Assembly: GCA_013398055.1 (NCBI GenBank)
Contig: VZRS01001745.1
Span: 65,581 to 129,580, forward strand
Direction of reading: 5' to 3'
From: Ifrita kowaldi
Lineage: Eukaryota; Chordata; Aves; Passeriformes; Cinclosomatidae
DNA: 64,000 nucleotides
Position 1 is the first letter of the stretch; each line of letters begins with the position of its first letter. The position numbers were made by a program, and so were the translations under genes. A model generated the notes under the pieces. That model was not told where the DNA came from. It did no database searches and was given only the letters and a program-made list of their open reading frames with translations. Positions 12,801-24,700 of this stretch are shown here, piece by piece.

Positions 12801-15800
12801 AAAAAGTTCTTGGTTTTAATTCATGGGTGTGTGGACAGAATCACACAGTGGAATACTGAAACAATCAGACAACACTGACAGTTTTCTAACATGCCTCCAG
12901 CCAGCATTTGATGAGTACAAGTTTCTATTTCAGTGATACCACCATTGGCTAAAAATACTGGTTTCTTTGCATCTGTAGAATTGTTGGATGTTTGGCTTGC
13001 TTGTGAAGGAAGTGATGAAGCCTGGGGTGCAGCTCTGTGGCAATTGAAGTTGGTCTGAACCTTGACCTGGCAAGGACTACCTTTGTGGGCTTCCACCCGA
13101 GTCCGGTATGCACTGGCAGCCAGCTGGCCCTGCCTTCTCTCCCCTGCCGGCACCAGGGCTTCAGTGAGACCCTTTGAGAGTGGACTTCTCGAGAATAACC
13201 TTCCCCTGCTCCCAGTTTGTTCTTTCCCCAGAGCGTCTCTCCACATTGGTTCACTGTGCGAGTCCACGAGTGTCAGCTCTAGCTCAAGAGAAACAGCACT
13301 AAGTAGGCGAGGGGAAGAGGCAAAACGGTGCTAATCCTACTTCAGTTTGGGTTAAGAGGCAGTGTAATGGCCCCGGGAGAGAAAGAGAGAATTATTCCTG
13401 GATTACTGAATAACAGGGTTGTCTGGAGTTATTGAGCAGCCGATTAGGAGAAAAATCTGTTTCACCACAATTGGTCCATGGAGCACAAGATACCCAGTAG
13501 TTCACTACCGATGTGTAAAAAACCACATCAAACAATTTAAAACTGCATTGTCTCAATAAAAATCTTGGCTTAAGTGTTGATGTTTTGGGAACTTCTTGCG
13601 TGAAGAGAGAGACATTTCTTTTTTTTTCATCTGCTATTCCCTGTGGTCGTCTACTTGATTTATAGAAGAAAGAGGCTTGTTTTGGGGCTTGACTATATTG
13701 TGCTTTTTAGTGAGCTTTGGGGAAGACCTTTGCTGCAAGGAAAAAGGAACTGAATAACTTTGAGCTGGTTGTGTGTGACACACCGACTTTTATAATAATC
13801 TTTTTAATTTCTGCAGTGATTTTTTTTTAACTTCTGTTTGTGTCACCGGCTAAATAGCAAGTGGTGTGAATGCTTAAGTGTTGGGGTTTTTTCCTTTTTT
13901 ATTTTTCCCTTTTGTTTTATTTTAAAGCACCCATTTCTACTTGAGAAGCATTTCTTTGTGGTACTTCCCAGCCCTTATCTTTTGTTTCATGAGGGCCTCC
14001 CTAGAATGCTTAAATATGCTAATCCCTGGCAGCAGGAGGGTAAAGGCTTTATGAACTTTTTAGGTTTGTGAGCCTTTGGTTACTTAAGATAATAAGAAAA
14101 TGTAAATAATAAAGATATGTAAATGGTGTGGATATTATTGTCTGAAAAGTATGCTGCAGATATAGGTGGCTTTTGAGAGACTTCTAAAGTGGGAGAAATA
14201 GTAAGAGATGAGAGACATTGGAACAGAAAACTTGCAGAGCTCTGACGAACTGTTTCTAGCTCTGGGCCTGTATCATATTTGATGTCTTTTAAAATATTAT
14301 TGTTGCTGTTCTGAAAAGCGAGTTGTTTAAATAAATCATCAGTACAATTTTACATAAGCTTATACTTAACCTATTTATGATTTAAATATTTCATACAAAA
14401 GAGTTGATTGTGACTGGGTTTTTTTGGTTTTTTCTTCTCCCATTTCATCTGTTGCTCCGTTTTGGATTATTTGGTAAAGTAGTAGCTGCATTATGGACAT
14501 AAGCTATTACTATGTGGTTCTGCATCATGTTTGGATAAGCTGTAAGCATTGCATGCAGAAGAATGTGCAATGTGTATCTTAGATGAGATTTTAAGAAAGT
14601 AATTTTCATTTTTGAAGAAAACACAGACTGATACAAACTTACTTGGTGTTAGACAGCTCTATGATTTTTAGAGATACTAGCATAAGCGAGAAAAAAAGGA
14701 CACGATTACTGATTTTGTTACTGTATTTATGATCTATTGTAAACTTGCTAAATACCAGGTTCAAAATCATAATTTCTTGGGGCATATACAACAGCAAATT
14801 AACAAATCCTTAATGATAAGCACAAAGTTAAGGATACATTTATGTTCTGCTGAATACTGGTCTTGAATGATAAGCTGAAGAAAGACATTTATCTTGTGTT
14901 CGTAATAAACAGCTTGGATTTGCATAAAGTCAGATTTTTCTTGGTGCTTAGTTGCTTTTTTATAAAGTAATACTTTATAATGGACTTTTACACAATTGGA
15001 TAATTCATTTTTTAATGTGACCTGGTAAACAAATGGTTTTGGTAGTCAATTATGGACATTTTAAATGTGAGCTTACATGTGCTAAGGCTATAATTGTCTA
15101 TTCCAACTCTAGAGAAAGATGTCAATCTTACAAAGATTGAAGGAGGTCATTGCTAGCAAAATATTTTGTTGCTGTTTTTAATGCAAGCTGTTTCATGCCA
15201 TTATCTTCCTGAAAAGAATATTGATTAATGACATTAAAGGATATTGAATTGCGTTTAAAATTTCGAATTGCATGACATCCATATTTGCATTTTAGTTGGG
15301 TAAGACCCATTGTTGCTTTTCTATGGAAGTTGTGATTTGATACAGTTGGTTTCTTTCTAAAAATTGTTGGCATATGTGCAGCATAGAACTGGATGATGAA
15401 AAAGAGAAATACTCATTTCATATCTGTGGAAGAAAAATTTCTAGAGGTTTGGTTGTTTTTTTTTTACACAAAACGCTATAGTCTCTGACTTGAAGAGTCC
15501 TAAGATGCTGCTGCTTAGAAACCAGAAAAGTGTACTGGAAAATATTTTATGTTTGTGTGCCTAACATCTGAAACTGGTCAGAATTGGAAATCATCCAAAA
15601 AACATATGCAATGTAAGTGTAGGATTTCAAAAATACTGTACTCTGTTACAGGCACCAAGTGAATAGCTGGAGGGAAACTAATGTAACACCCTGAAACCTT
15701 TTCATACCCTGAGCAGTGAGCTTGCTGAAATGCCTTTTAACCAGCAGGATAATCCTTGTAAATGATGTGCATTGGGTCATTGGGAAAAACCTTTTGTCCC

Positions 15801-18430
15801 ATACTGAAAATAAAGGTCTTCTGATCATTTTGCCTATACATTAAGAATGACGAAAGGCCAATCTTGTGCATTTTCCTCCTTGTTAAGCATCACACAGGGG
15901 ATTTGTGCTGCACACCAGTGGTGGTACAAGCAAATAAGAAGTGTGGTTTTCCAAAGCACATAGGTGCCCGCCGAAGGAGGAGTACATGGAAGGTGCGTGG
16001 CCTTAATCTGAAAGCTTCACCCGTGCTGGGGTGTGCTTTGTCACCGTGTTGTCACGTAGGCACTGGTGCCATCCTGCCGGCAGTGGGGGAGGTCCAGTGT
16101 CCTCGCAGCTCCTTCGCTCTGCTGCTGCTGATCCTGCTGCTTTTCTGCTTCATTACCCTGATGTGGGCATTGTTGATGCCTTTTCACTCTGTCCCTCAGT
16201 CTGATTCAAAGGCTACTTTAGTGTATCTAAAGGAAAAGGTCTTTCACCTCCTTCTCTCTCAAAATATAGCCTACTTAACAAGTACTCAGTGGTGTGATTA
16301 TGGAACTATGTTCAGCTGCACCGTTACAAAGATTTAAATGGAATCCAGACTGAAATTTTAGTCCAGTTTGGTGAGAAAACGATAAATGGAATAACAGGTT
16401 TTTCATGATAGCAGCTTGCTAAATTACAGGTTGCTAAATATTGTTAAGAAGAGCAAACATTTCCATCTCTTCCATCCTGTTAATTATGCAGAATCAGTGT
16501 CTCTTCTCAAATATCCTTACATATAAATTCTTATTTTTGCATTTCACAGCCATTCATTTGTATGTATTTCATAATCTGAAATTAACAAAGTGAGAGGATG
16601 ATGTTAGTTGCAACTCTTTTCTTCAATTCCATCCGATGGATTGCTAATTCATTTTAAAATGAAATGATATCTAATACACTAAATCATTATTTAGGTATAA
16701 AAGTGGTTTTCCATTTTAGCTGATAGCAGTGTTATGACCAATGGATACATAATTTGTGATTAATGTGGGAATGGATTGTCACAGCAATGGTAACCCAGCC
16801 AGTGCCTTGCCACTCTTGGGCAGATGGACTTGCTGTCTTGTGGCATCTTTTCTCTTGTACCCTTAACCTTCCTTATTTGTACTTTTTGTTTGCTGTTTGT
16901 ATTTCCTACTCCCCATGTGTGCTGTTACCACTGTATTTAATTAAATGGTTTGCCTTTGCAAAATTATCCAAATGCAGTGCTTTACTGAGCAACATGCTAT
17001 GAAACGCCTTTCAGATGTCTTGTTGCCAAGTGTCATCTGGAGAGACCTGCACCCCCTTCTTTCTCTAGCAGTGGGGAGGCATTAGGTTTTATCTGTAGCA
17101 CTTATTACAACTTCACTTTGTGCTCATTAAAGCTTATCGACATATTTTATTAGGTACAGTCTCTTGCTGTTCCTAATTCCTTGTTCAGTCATAACACAAT
17201 CAAGCAGTAACCTTCTCCCTTACCTTTGGGAAAAGCTTATTCCATTCCAACAAGGCTGGCATGGGTGGAGAGAGCTGGTGCTGGTTGTAACCTAGGATTT
17301 ACTTAGTGTGTTCATTAGATACTACAAACAGGATGCCTTTAATGTAAGGTTTGCAGAGTAAATGCCTTTGCTAAATACTGTATATAATGTATGTAATTTT
17401 TGTGTTTAGAACAAAAGACTGGGGCTGAGAACTGCTTTCAGCACAAGATGGTGATGGGAGTAAACTTCCTACATGTTTGTTTTGAGCTTGGGCAGTGCTG
17501 GCATTGAGCCTGAGGAGATGGGATTCTTTATTGATTCACTGCTGGTAATTTACAAAAGTTACCCTTTTCAGATGGAGCTTGACTGCCAGCAGGATCTGAA
17601 TGTGTGGTTTCTCGCAGGGTCTCTCCTGTGTACAAGTGACCTTTTTGAAAGGATGTGTTTTGGGCCTTGTTAGCAAGGATTTGGGTTATACCCTGTAATA
17701 TGATAGTTGGTCAAACTCAATTAAATTACAGCTTTAATAAAGTTTGCAAATTATTGTAGAGAAGAGTGACATTTCTTTCCAAGTAAATAAACCCCTAAGC
17801 CAAACAAGAAAATCCTACTCCATAAATGGGCAAGAGACAGCACTTTCTGTGCACAATTCATTATATTCTGGCTAATTTTTTTTTTACTTGAAATTTAATA
17901 TAGATCATCTTGGAAGCAGACAAACTGCTCTTTATTGTATAGTTAGGTTGTGTTGTAATCTTTTTTGTTTTAAACCAAGGTTGTAGTCAGTCAGAAAAGG
18001 AGATAATCTAAAATAGGGATATAAAGCATAAAAATTACTGTAATTTTAAAAATGTGGAAGTATGAGTAAGCATTATATTCTTGAACAAATTACAGTAAGT
18101 AGTGTCACTAATGTATTATTGAGGTGTTTTCTTCAGTTGATACGTGTTTAAAGAATGAATCTTCTGCTTTGTAGAATTTGGTTCCTGTTGTAGTTATTTG
18201 CCCTATCAGTGATGCTTAGAAAAGAAGTCAGAACTTCACTACTAGTGATTTTTTTCCCTCAAATATTGAATAGATAACTGTGTTTCTAACAATTGAAATT
18301 AGAAAAGTTAAGGGTTTCTTTTGCATCAAATGTTAGCTGACTCGAACAGCACTATATCTAAACTTAGTTAATTGTTGTAAGGTATTAGCGCCCCCTTTTC
18401 TTGGAGAAGAGTTGAAGTGACATCGGATTA
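12801..18430 (+). other. Probable BMPR2 intron 1 with CpG-enriched patches; no gene seen
   Basis: This stretch is mainly AT-rich, but two patches hold noticeably more G+C and CpG than their surroundings: about 12.95-13.33 kb and 15.95-16.15 kb. Open frames of 148 codons (12821-13267, minus) and 157 codons (15864-16337, plus) overlap these patches. Neither resembles a known protein, and stop-codon depletion in GC-rich DNA explains their length. I could not assign the patches to a repeat family. Confidence 0.5.
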
Positions 18431-18700
18431 GCTCGGATAAAGTCCGGGGTATGCGATATTCTGGAATGTCTGTTTGTCTCTTTATTTTGGAAGTAAAAGC
18501 GCTGCTGTCAGGCGCGGCTTTGCCCGCGGTCCCTGTGTGTTTGATGAAGGCTGTTTGTGGCGCTGAGAGGCGTCTGCAGTGCCAGGGAGTTGCCGGGACC
18601 TCATTAAGCGCAGCTTGGAGCAGAGCCAGGCATTCAGGGCAGGGGAGCCTCAGCGCTTTCTCTCCCAGCGAAGAGAGGCAGTTCAGAAAGGGAGGGGAAG
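18431..18700. promoter_or_regulatory. CpG-enriched patch, possible intronic regulatory element
   Basis: Within about 200 bases there are roughly ten CpG dinucleotides (gcgat, agcgc, ggcgcgg, cccgcgg, ggcgc, ggcgt, gccggg, agcgc), whereas flanking kilobases have almost none. The patch also holds GGAATG (a TEAD-type core) and two TGTTTG forkhead-like words. Known intronic enhancers can look like this, but so can old GC-rich repeats. It is too small and too CpG-poor to be a standard promoter island. Its regulatory role is only inference. Confidence 0.3.
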
Positions 18701-21700
18701 AAAGAAAAGACTGCTTCACCCATCAACTGCTGTGTTTTATTGTGCTGAAGGGGTTAGCTGAGTTCTTGGAAATAAACTTCAGGCTGTAACTTCTGCAGGC
18801 TCTTGTAAAAGTTGAATGTGGCCCCTCCTGTCCCTCGCCTTTTTCCTTGGCGTTAGTGAGACACAATAGCTGTAACAGGACATTCAAAGGTTTTCTCGTA
18901 CTCTTGGTTAGATTGACTGCTCTTGTGCTATACTCTAAATCAAATGAGAAATAATGTGTTAAAGACGTAAACATTGCCACCTTAGAAAAATACGATCTTG
19001 TTTTCACATATCCCATTCTTTGCAATCTGTAAATTATTTTTTTAAAATGTATTTAAATCCATTTTCTTAAACTGTAAATGATTGAAATAATTTCTGTAAG
19101 GCATAAAGCTGTTTTTTGGCTAATATTAAAAGTATATTCTCTATATCAGTTATGGTGGAAACTTCAGGTAATTTGTAACTGTTCCTAAAATACACAGTAT
19201 TTTAGAAACAGTTGCCCAACAGTAACTGAGGGAATTGTTGTAAGAGATCAAGAAAGATCACGTTCTGGGAAGTTCTGCCTGACAGAAGGATTTTCAGCTC
19301 TGATGCCAAGTTTTTCCTTCTGTATTGAACCTATGATTTTGATCTGGATAAGATTTAAGGCTTTCTAAAAAACACAGTAGCTCTGAGCAGCACCAATATA
19401 AAAAGCTTTTCATTTAAGTGCTCCCCTGCTGAATGTTTTGAACAACCAGGATGAAAAACTGTGCCCTGAGATGTCTGTGCAAAGACAATCCAGAATAATT
19501 TAGTGTAGCTGAGCCATTGTAATGTGGATTGCTTTTAACAGTGGATTGGATGTGTGTTACATGGATGTGTCTGGATCTCTCCAGTCTTTCTCTTTTACCC
19601 AGAAGTGCCCAAAAAGATTGCAGGGGGAGCAGCGGGAAGCATGAAAATGAGTTACAATCTGCTGCCAGCCAGGGCTGTCAGCTGTGAGAGGGGCTGTTTG
19701 CTCGTGTTAGCTGACTTGTTTTGCAAATTTGAAAAAACAACTCTTTCCAGACTTTTCTTTAGAACTTACAGTCCCCTCATCAGTTTAACAGTTTATTTAG
19801 GAAGATGATGGCATTCTTAGCACAGCTGGGGAAACCTTCTCTACCTGAAAATATAAATGGTGGCTTTTGTTGATGGTTGTACTGGCAAAGCTTATACAGT
19901 GCTGTTTTGTGTTTTGAGAACGGAACCTGATAATGAGTCAGAATATTCATAAAACTAACACATGGCCCCTCAGACTCCCCAGGACTTGTGGTTTCAGCAA
20001 AACCCCTTTGTGGAGATGTGGTAGACAGACTGCCATGCAATTTACTGTTTGAGACCTGGTATGCATCTTTTTGTAGACTAAGGAGTATGTCTTGAAGGTG
20101 TTTGTTACTGTTTCTCAGACGGTGGACTTATTTAAGCTGAAGGAAGTGCTATTGAATGAGATAAATTGTAGTAAAGGAGACTGTATGCTGGTGAAACACT
20201 GCTGTTTGTACAGCTGCAGGTCGGTTAATAGAGACATAAAGAAGCAGGCCGGGATGGGGATCTGAATAGTCCTGTATTGTCTGAAAACTTAGCAGGGTTG
20301 ATTATGAAGGAGGGAAGCAGCCTGTCCCATACGGTGGTGTTAATCATTTTCTGGGAGCAGGGCAGTGCAAGGGGCAGTGCTGCTGAGTGGTTACAGTTGG
20401 CTTTTAAACCAACATTTGTTTTACAGTGCAGATAAGTTGTCTGAAAGAAAATGTACTGGGTTTTTTTGTTTTGCTTTTTCACAGGGATTTAGAATTACTG
20501 TGAGGGTTGCATGAACTGATGTTGAGTCAGTGCAGTGGTAGTCCTTTTGCTAGTAAGTCTTATGTGCATAGAGAGGAGTGAGCACTGAGCTGGTACACAA
20601 GTATTGATTTATAGTTGCTACTTGAGCCTAAAGGGAGTTGATTTACAATTTCTTGTAAAATATTGATTTAATTTTTAGGGGATGTAGCCTCAGACAGAGG
20701 AGGACATCCCAATGGCTGTTACTTTCTGTAGATTTTTTTTTTGAGAAGTGTAGTTCTGCAAGTATTTAAAACAACGCTGTCAAAAGCTAAAAATATTGGA
20801 AATATTGCTGACCAAACTGAAAACTCCGATTTTCCGCCCCAGTTGGAAAAATTAAGTTGATTTGAACATTTACTATGTTAATAGTATACAGCTATTGATA
20901 ATAGTATGTAGCAAAAGCGTAACTGACCACTGCAGCTTATTTGTTTAGTAATGCTAGAATGGGCAAAGGGAAACTTAAAAATCCTCACAGAAGCTTTTGT
21001 TGTTGACTTTTTCCCCCCATAAGCTTGACAATGACGTATTTTGAGACAGATGTGAAAGATGTATCTGTTTGATAGTTTAGAAGGTTGTAGCTTCCCTTGA
21101 CACAACCTAAATAACACTGCACGTTCTTCAAGCCGTATTTTGTGATGTGGGAACTCTACAGCCATAGATCTTGCATGCCATCTTTGTGCTTAAAAGTAGC
21201 TGAGATAGTTAGAAGGAAGTAATTTCATTGAAGTTTTACTTTTTTTCCCCACAAAATATGCACAAGTGAGAGATGATTTCCTTGAACTTGTTTAGCTCAC
21301 AAAAAAAAAAAAGTTTTAAAGATTCTGAATAATAATGAGCAGAACCATCTCTAGTTAAAGTTAAGCAGACAAGTATATGTGGTATTTTTCTGTGCCTTGA
21401 TAGTATGCCAGAAATGTGTAATCAAATTTGCATGTCTGGGTTTGCATTTAGTACCTAAAGCTCCATGTATGTAATTTAGAAAATATTTTTTGGTTAGATA
21501 TTTGGTTTAAGAATTTAGACAGCCGTTTAAAAATGTTTTCAGTTGTTATTGCTGTTGATGATAGTTTCTCATCATTGCTTGCAGGTTAGATATTGATACT
21601 ACTTGAACTTGTTCTCAGACCTGAGCTCCATACATAAGATATCCATCAGAAATTGTAGACACTCCCTTACTTATGATTTTAAAAATGAAAAGCTATTATT

Positions 21701-24700
21701 GAAGAAAAATAATTTAAGTTACTACTTACGCATTTGTCAAATGACAGTGGTAACGTAAACCTTTTTTTTGTAGTTCCCCCATTAGTGACTGCCAGATTCC
21801 TCACTGCTATAGATGGATTTTATAGGGACTCTGGTTAATTGGCAGCTGAGGTTGTTGTGAGTGTTATGCCCAGGGCTCTAGAAGGGAAGAATAGATGTGT
21901 ATTCTATCTAGTATTTTTCAAATATGGCCTGCACAATATAAATTAATTTCATGACCTGTATATTTCCCTCCATTATTTATTTTCCTTTCAGAAGGAGAAT
22001 TCATACTGTCCCCATTTTCCTGTTCTTGAATTCTTTGAGAGGTGTGCCAAGGAAGCACAAATATTTGGTGTCTGCTAGGAAATGTTTTTTCTTCCACTCA
22101 TAAGAACCGAGCCATCTGTCAGCTATAGCAGAAACTTGCGATAAGAGCTGCAGACAGCATTCTTTGATGTATTAACACTTGTTTTCATTTATGTGAACTG
22201 GAGGACAAAGGGCTGAATCTCCAGGGCACAATGATGTTCCTCGTACATGACCATATTGCCATTTGAAAACGGTGGCTTGCATGAGCCCTGTGAATGCTGG
22301 CATCTGTGCCTGCCGGTAGCAGCGGTGACTTACTCGTCTTTCTGGCACCACAGTCCTGCCCAGGGCCTTCATTCGGCCCAGAAGGTGCAATAAATACCAC
22401 AAGTTCACCTTGGAACTGAGGGGTGACTTCTGCAAACTCAAAAAGGGATTAGACAAGAGCCAGGTGAATGTCTTGATAATTATTTTTCAGAATAGGAGCC
22501 AAAGCAGAGAATCTATCAGAATTTTTATTAATTCCATGTGAATTCCATTAATCCCATTTTTGGCAATGGGAATACAGTGGAGAACTGATGCATTCTGATG
22601 GTGTTTTAATTTTTACTTGAATATTATAATGGCAGTTATAGTTTATACTGGCACCTGAAAGGATCTTTAGGTTTTTCTTGCTTCCATAACATTGAATTTC
22701 ATGTGGAACAGTGGAACCAATGAACGGAATACACAATTGTCTGTTATTTGTCCCTGGATGGCTGCATAAAATATATAAGCCAATGGTGCCTATACTCTAG
22801 TCTTCTGTCTTTTCCTAGAGCTAAAACAACCCTGGATTTGTTTACAATCTCCATAGTATTTTAAAAAAAAAAAGTAAATTATTATTGCTGTTAGTATGTT
22901 TTAAGGTTTTGATTCAAGGCTAAACAGCCTTTCCTGCAAATTGCATCCAGGTAGTTAGGCAGAACTGATTGGCAGCAGATGTAGTGTGAAATGTTACAAA
23001 ATACCATGGGTGCAGTGTGGTGAGTCAAAGAGCTGGGCTACCAGAGAAATCTCCCCTAAGTGTAGAATTCTGGGTCTGCTGAAATATGTGGCAAAACTGC
23101 CTCTGACTTTAATGAGGTCAACCGTTGGGTTGTAAAGGGACTCAAATAAATACCTTGCATAACTCTTTTCTTGTTCTAGTGACATTTCATGCAGGCGTTT
23201 GGGTGCAGATATTGATTGCTTTCTTTCTTTTCAGAACTGTGAAAATAGGTGAATTTGTCCGAATCTGTGTGGTCTTTGCAAGAGCAACTTCTGCAGCAGA
23301 TGTCCCTGCTAGTCTTTGGAGGCTTTGTAGGAAAGAGAGGCTCCTTAGAAAAGCAAGATAGACATGGCATTTTGTTCCATCTGGAATCTGAGTGTGTTGC
23401 ATCAAGGAAGTTTCAAGAGCTGCAGTTGCTATAGTGATGCTTGCAGTGATGTTTTTCAGTCCTTGTTTTCTTTGAACACATATAAAAAGTAAGGCTTAAG
23501 AAAATAAAAATTGTCAGCCTCAGATTCATTTAGCTTTAAATGGTGTCTGGAGTGGAATCTTTTAAATCAATTTATTCATGTCAAGAGAACTGTATAAAAT
23601 GAAAAGAATGTCTGCTCTGTTCATCCTACTGCCAAGTGTAACTGCAAAGTGTACGTTTTAATAGACAAAATTCTTGATTTTTTTGAGACGCTGCTTGTGC
23701 CAGTGTAGGATTAATGTTAGTGTGTGCTTCAGCAGAAGGTGAGGGGGGTGTGTGTGTAGATCCCATACGATTCAGTTGTTTGTAATGCTTTAAAAATGGA
23801 CACTGCTGTGAGGAGCGTATGGCTGATCTTAGATTAAAACACAGCAAGACATTGCAGGTGGCTCTTCTTCTGTTTCCTCTCCTGTTCCATTGCAACTGGT
23901 CTTGGTTGGGAAGCTGTTTGCTCTGCTGAGAAGGACCAGAGAGACCTCTGCAGTGTTTCTCACCTTCCATCCTGACCTCCTATTTGCCCCTAGCACTGCC
24001 ATTTGGCACTTGACCAGAATTTAACAACTTCAGTACAATTTAAATAAAGTGTAAATGGTTACATGTGTATGCTAAAATGTTATGGAAGTGAGAATTGTGG
24101 ATTAGATGTGATGATGGGAAAAGTTCTGGCCAAATTGGGAGCGTTGTGTTTGCCAGAGGTCCTCTGAGAGCTGCTGTGCAGGGATTAAGTAACAGGCACT
24201 TCTAAGTAATCTTTCCTTCGGCTGTAAAATCTCTTGTGCCTAATAAGCATCTTTTCTTTCTATTGGAGTGGCTCTGGTGCCACTTGCCTCTACCCAGCAT
24301 GATTTCATTGAACTCTGGAGAAATGCATATCCATGAGGCCTTTACTTTTCTGTCAGATTTGATTGGAAATTGCAAGTGAGCAGTATTTTATGATGGGCGG
24401 GAGAGGAGGGCAGAGTCTGAAAAAAAGAACTTCTCTTGTCTTAGCATCTGGTGTCTCGAGGTTATAGAGCAGACATAGGGTTAAGAAAGGGACTTTTTGT
24501 GGGGGTAGAAGCAAATCCAGTGGGAGAAATCTCCGCTGCTGTCATTCTTGCTGCAGTGCTGTGCCCATCCGCTGGTGAATGCATATCAGCATGAGCTCCT
24601 GTGGGTCAGTTTGTGAGTTTGGCTGGCAGGCTCACCTGGGATCACCAAGAAAATCTTCCACAGTGGATGCTTGTGCCAGTGGCTTTACCGGAGCCCACAG

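Noticed and set aside
12821..13267. 148-codon minus-strand frame with a companion frame on the same strand
   Set aside because: It has no recognisable domain and lies in a GC-richer patch where stop codons are rare.
18451..18789. 112-codon plus-strand frame in the CpG patch, considered as BMPR2 exon 1
   Set aside because: It lacks the expected signal-peptide-to-CT splice arrangement, has no clear phase-1 donor, and does not resemble the known N-terminus.
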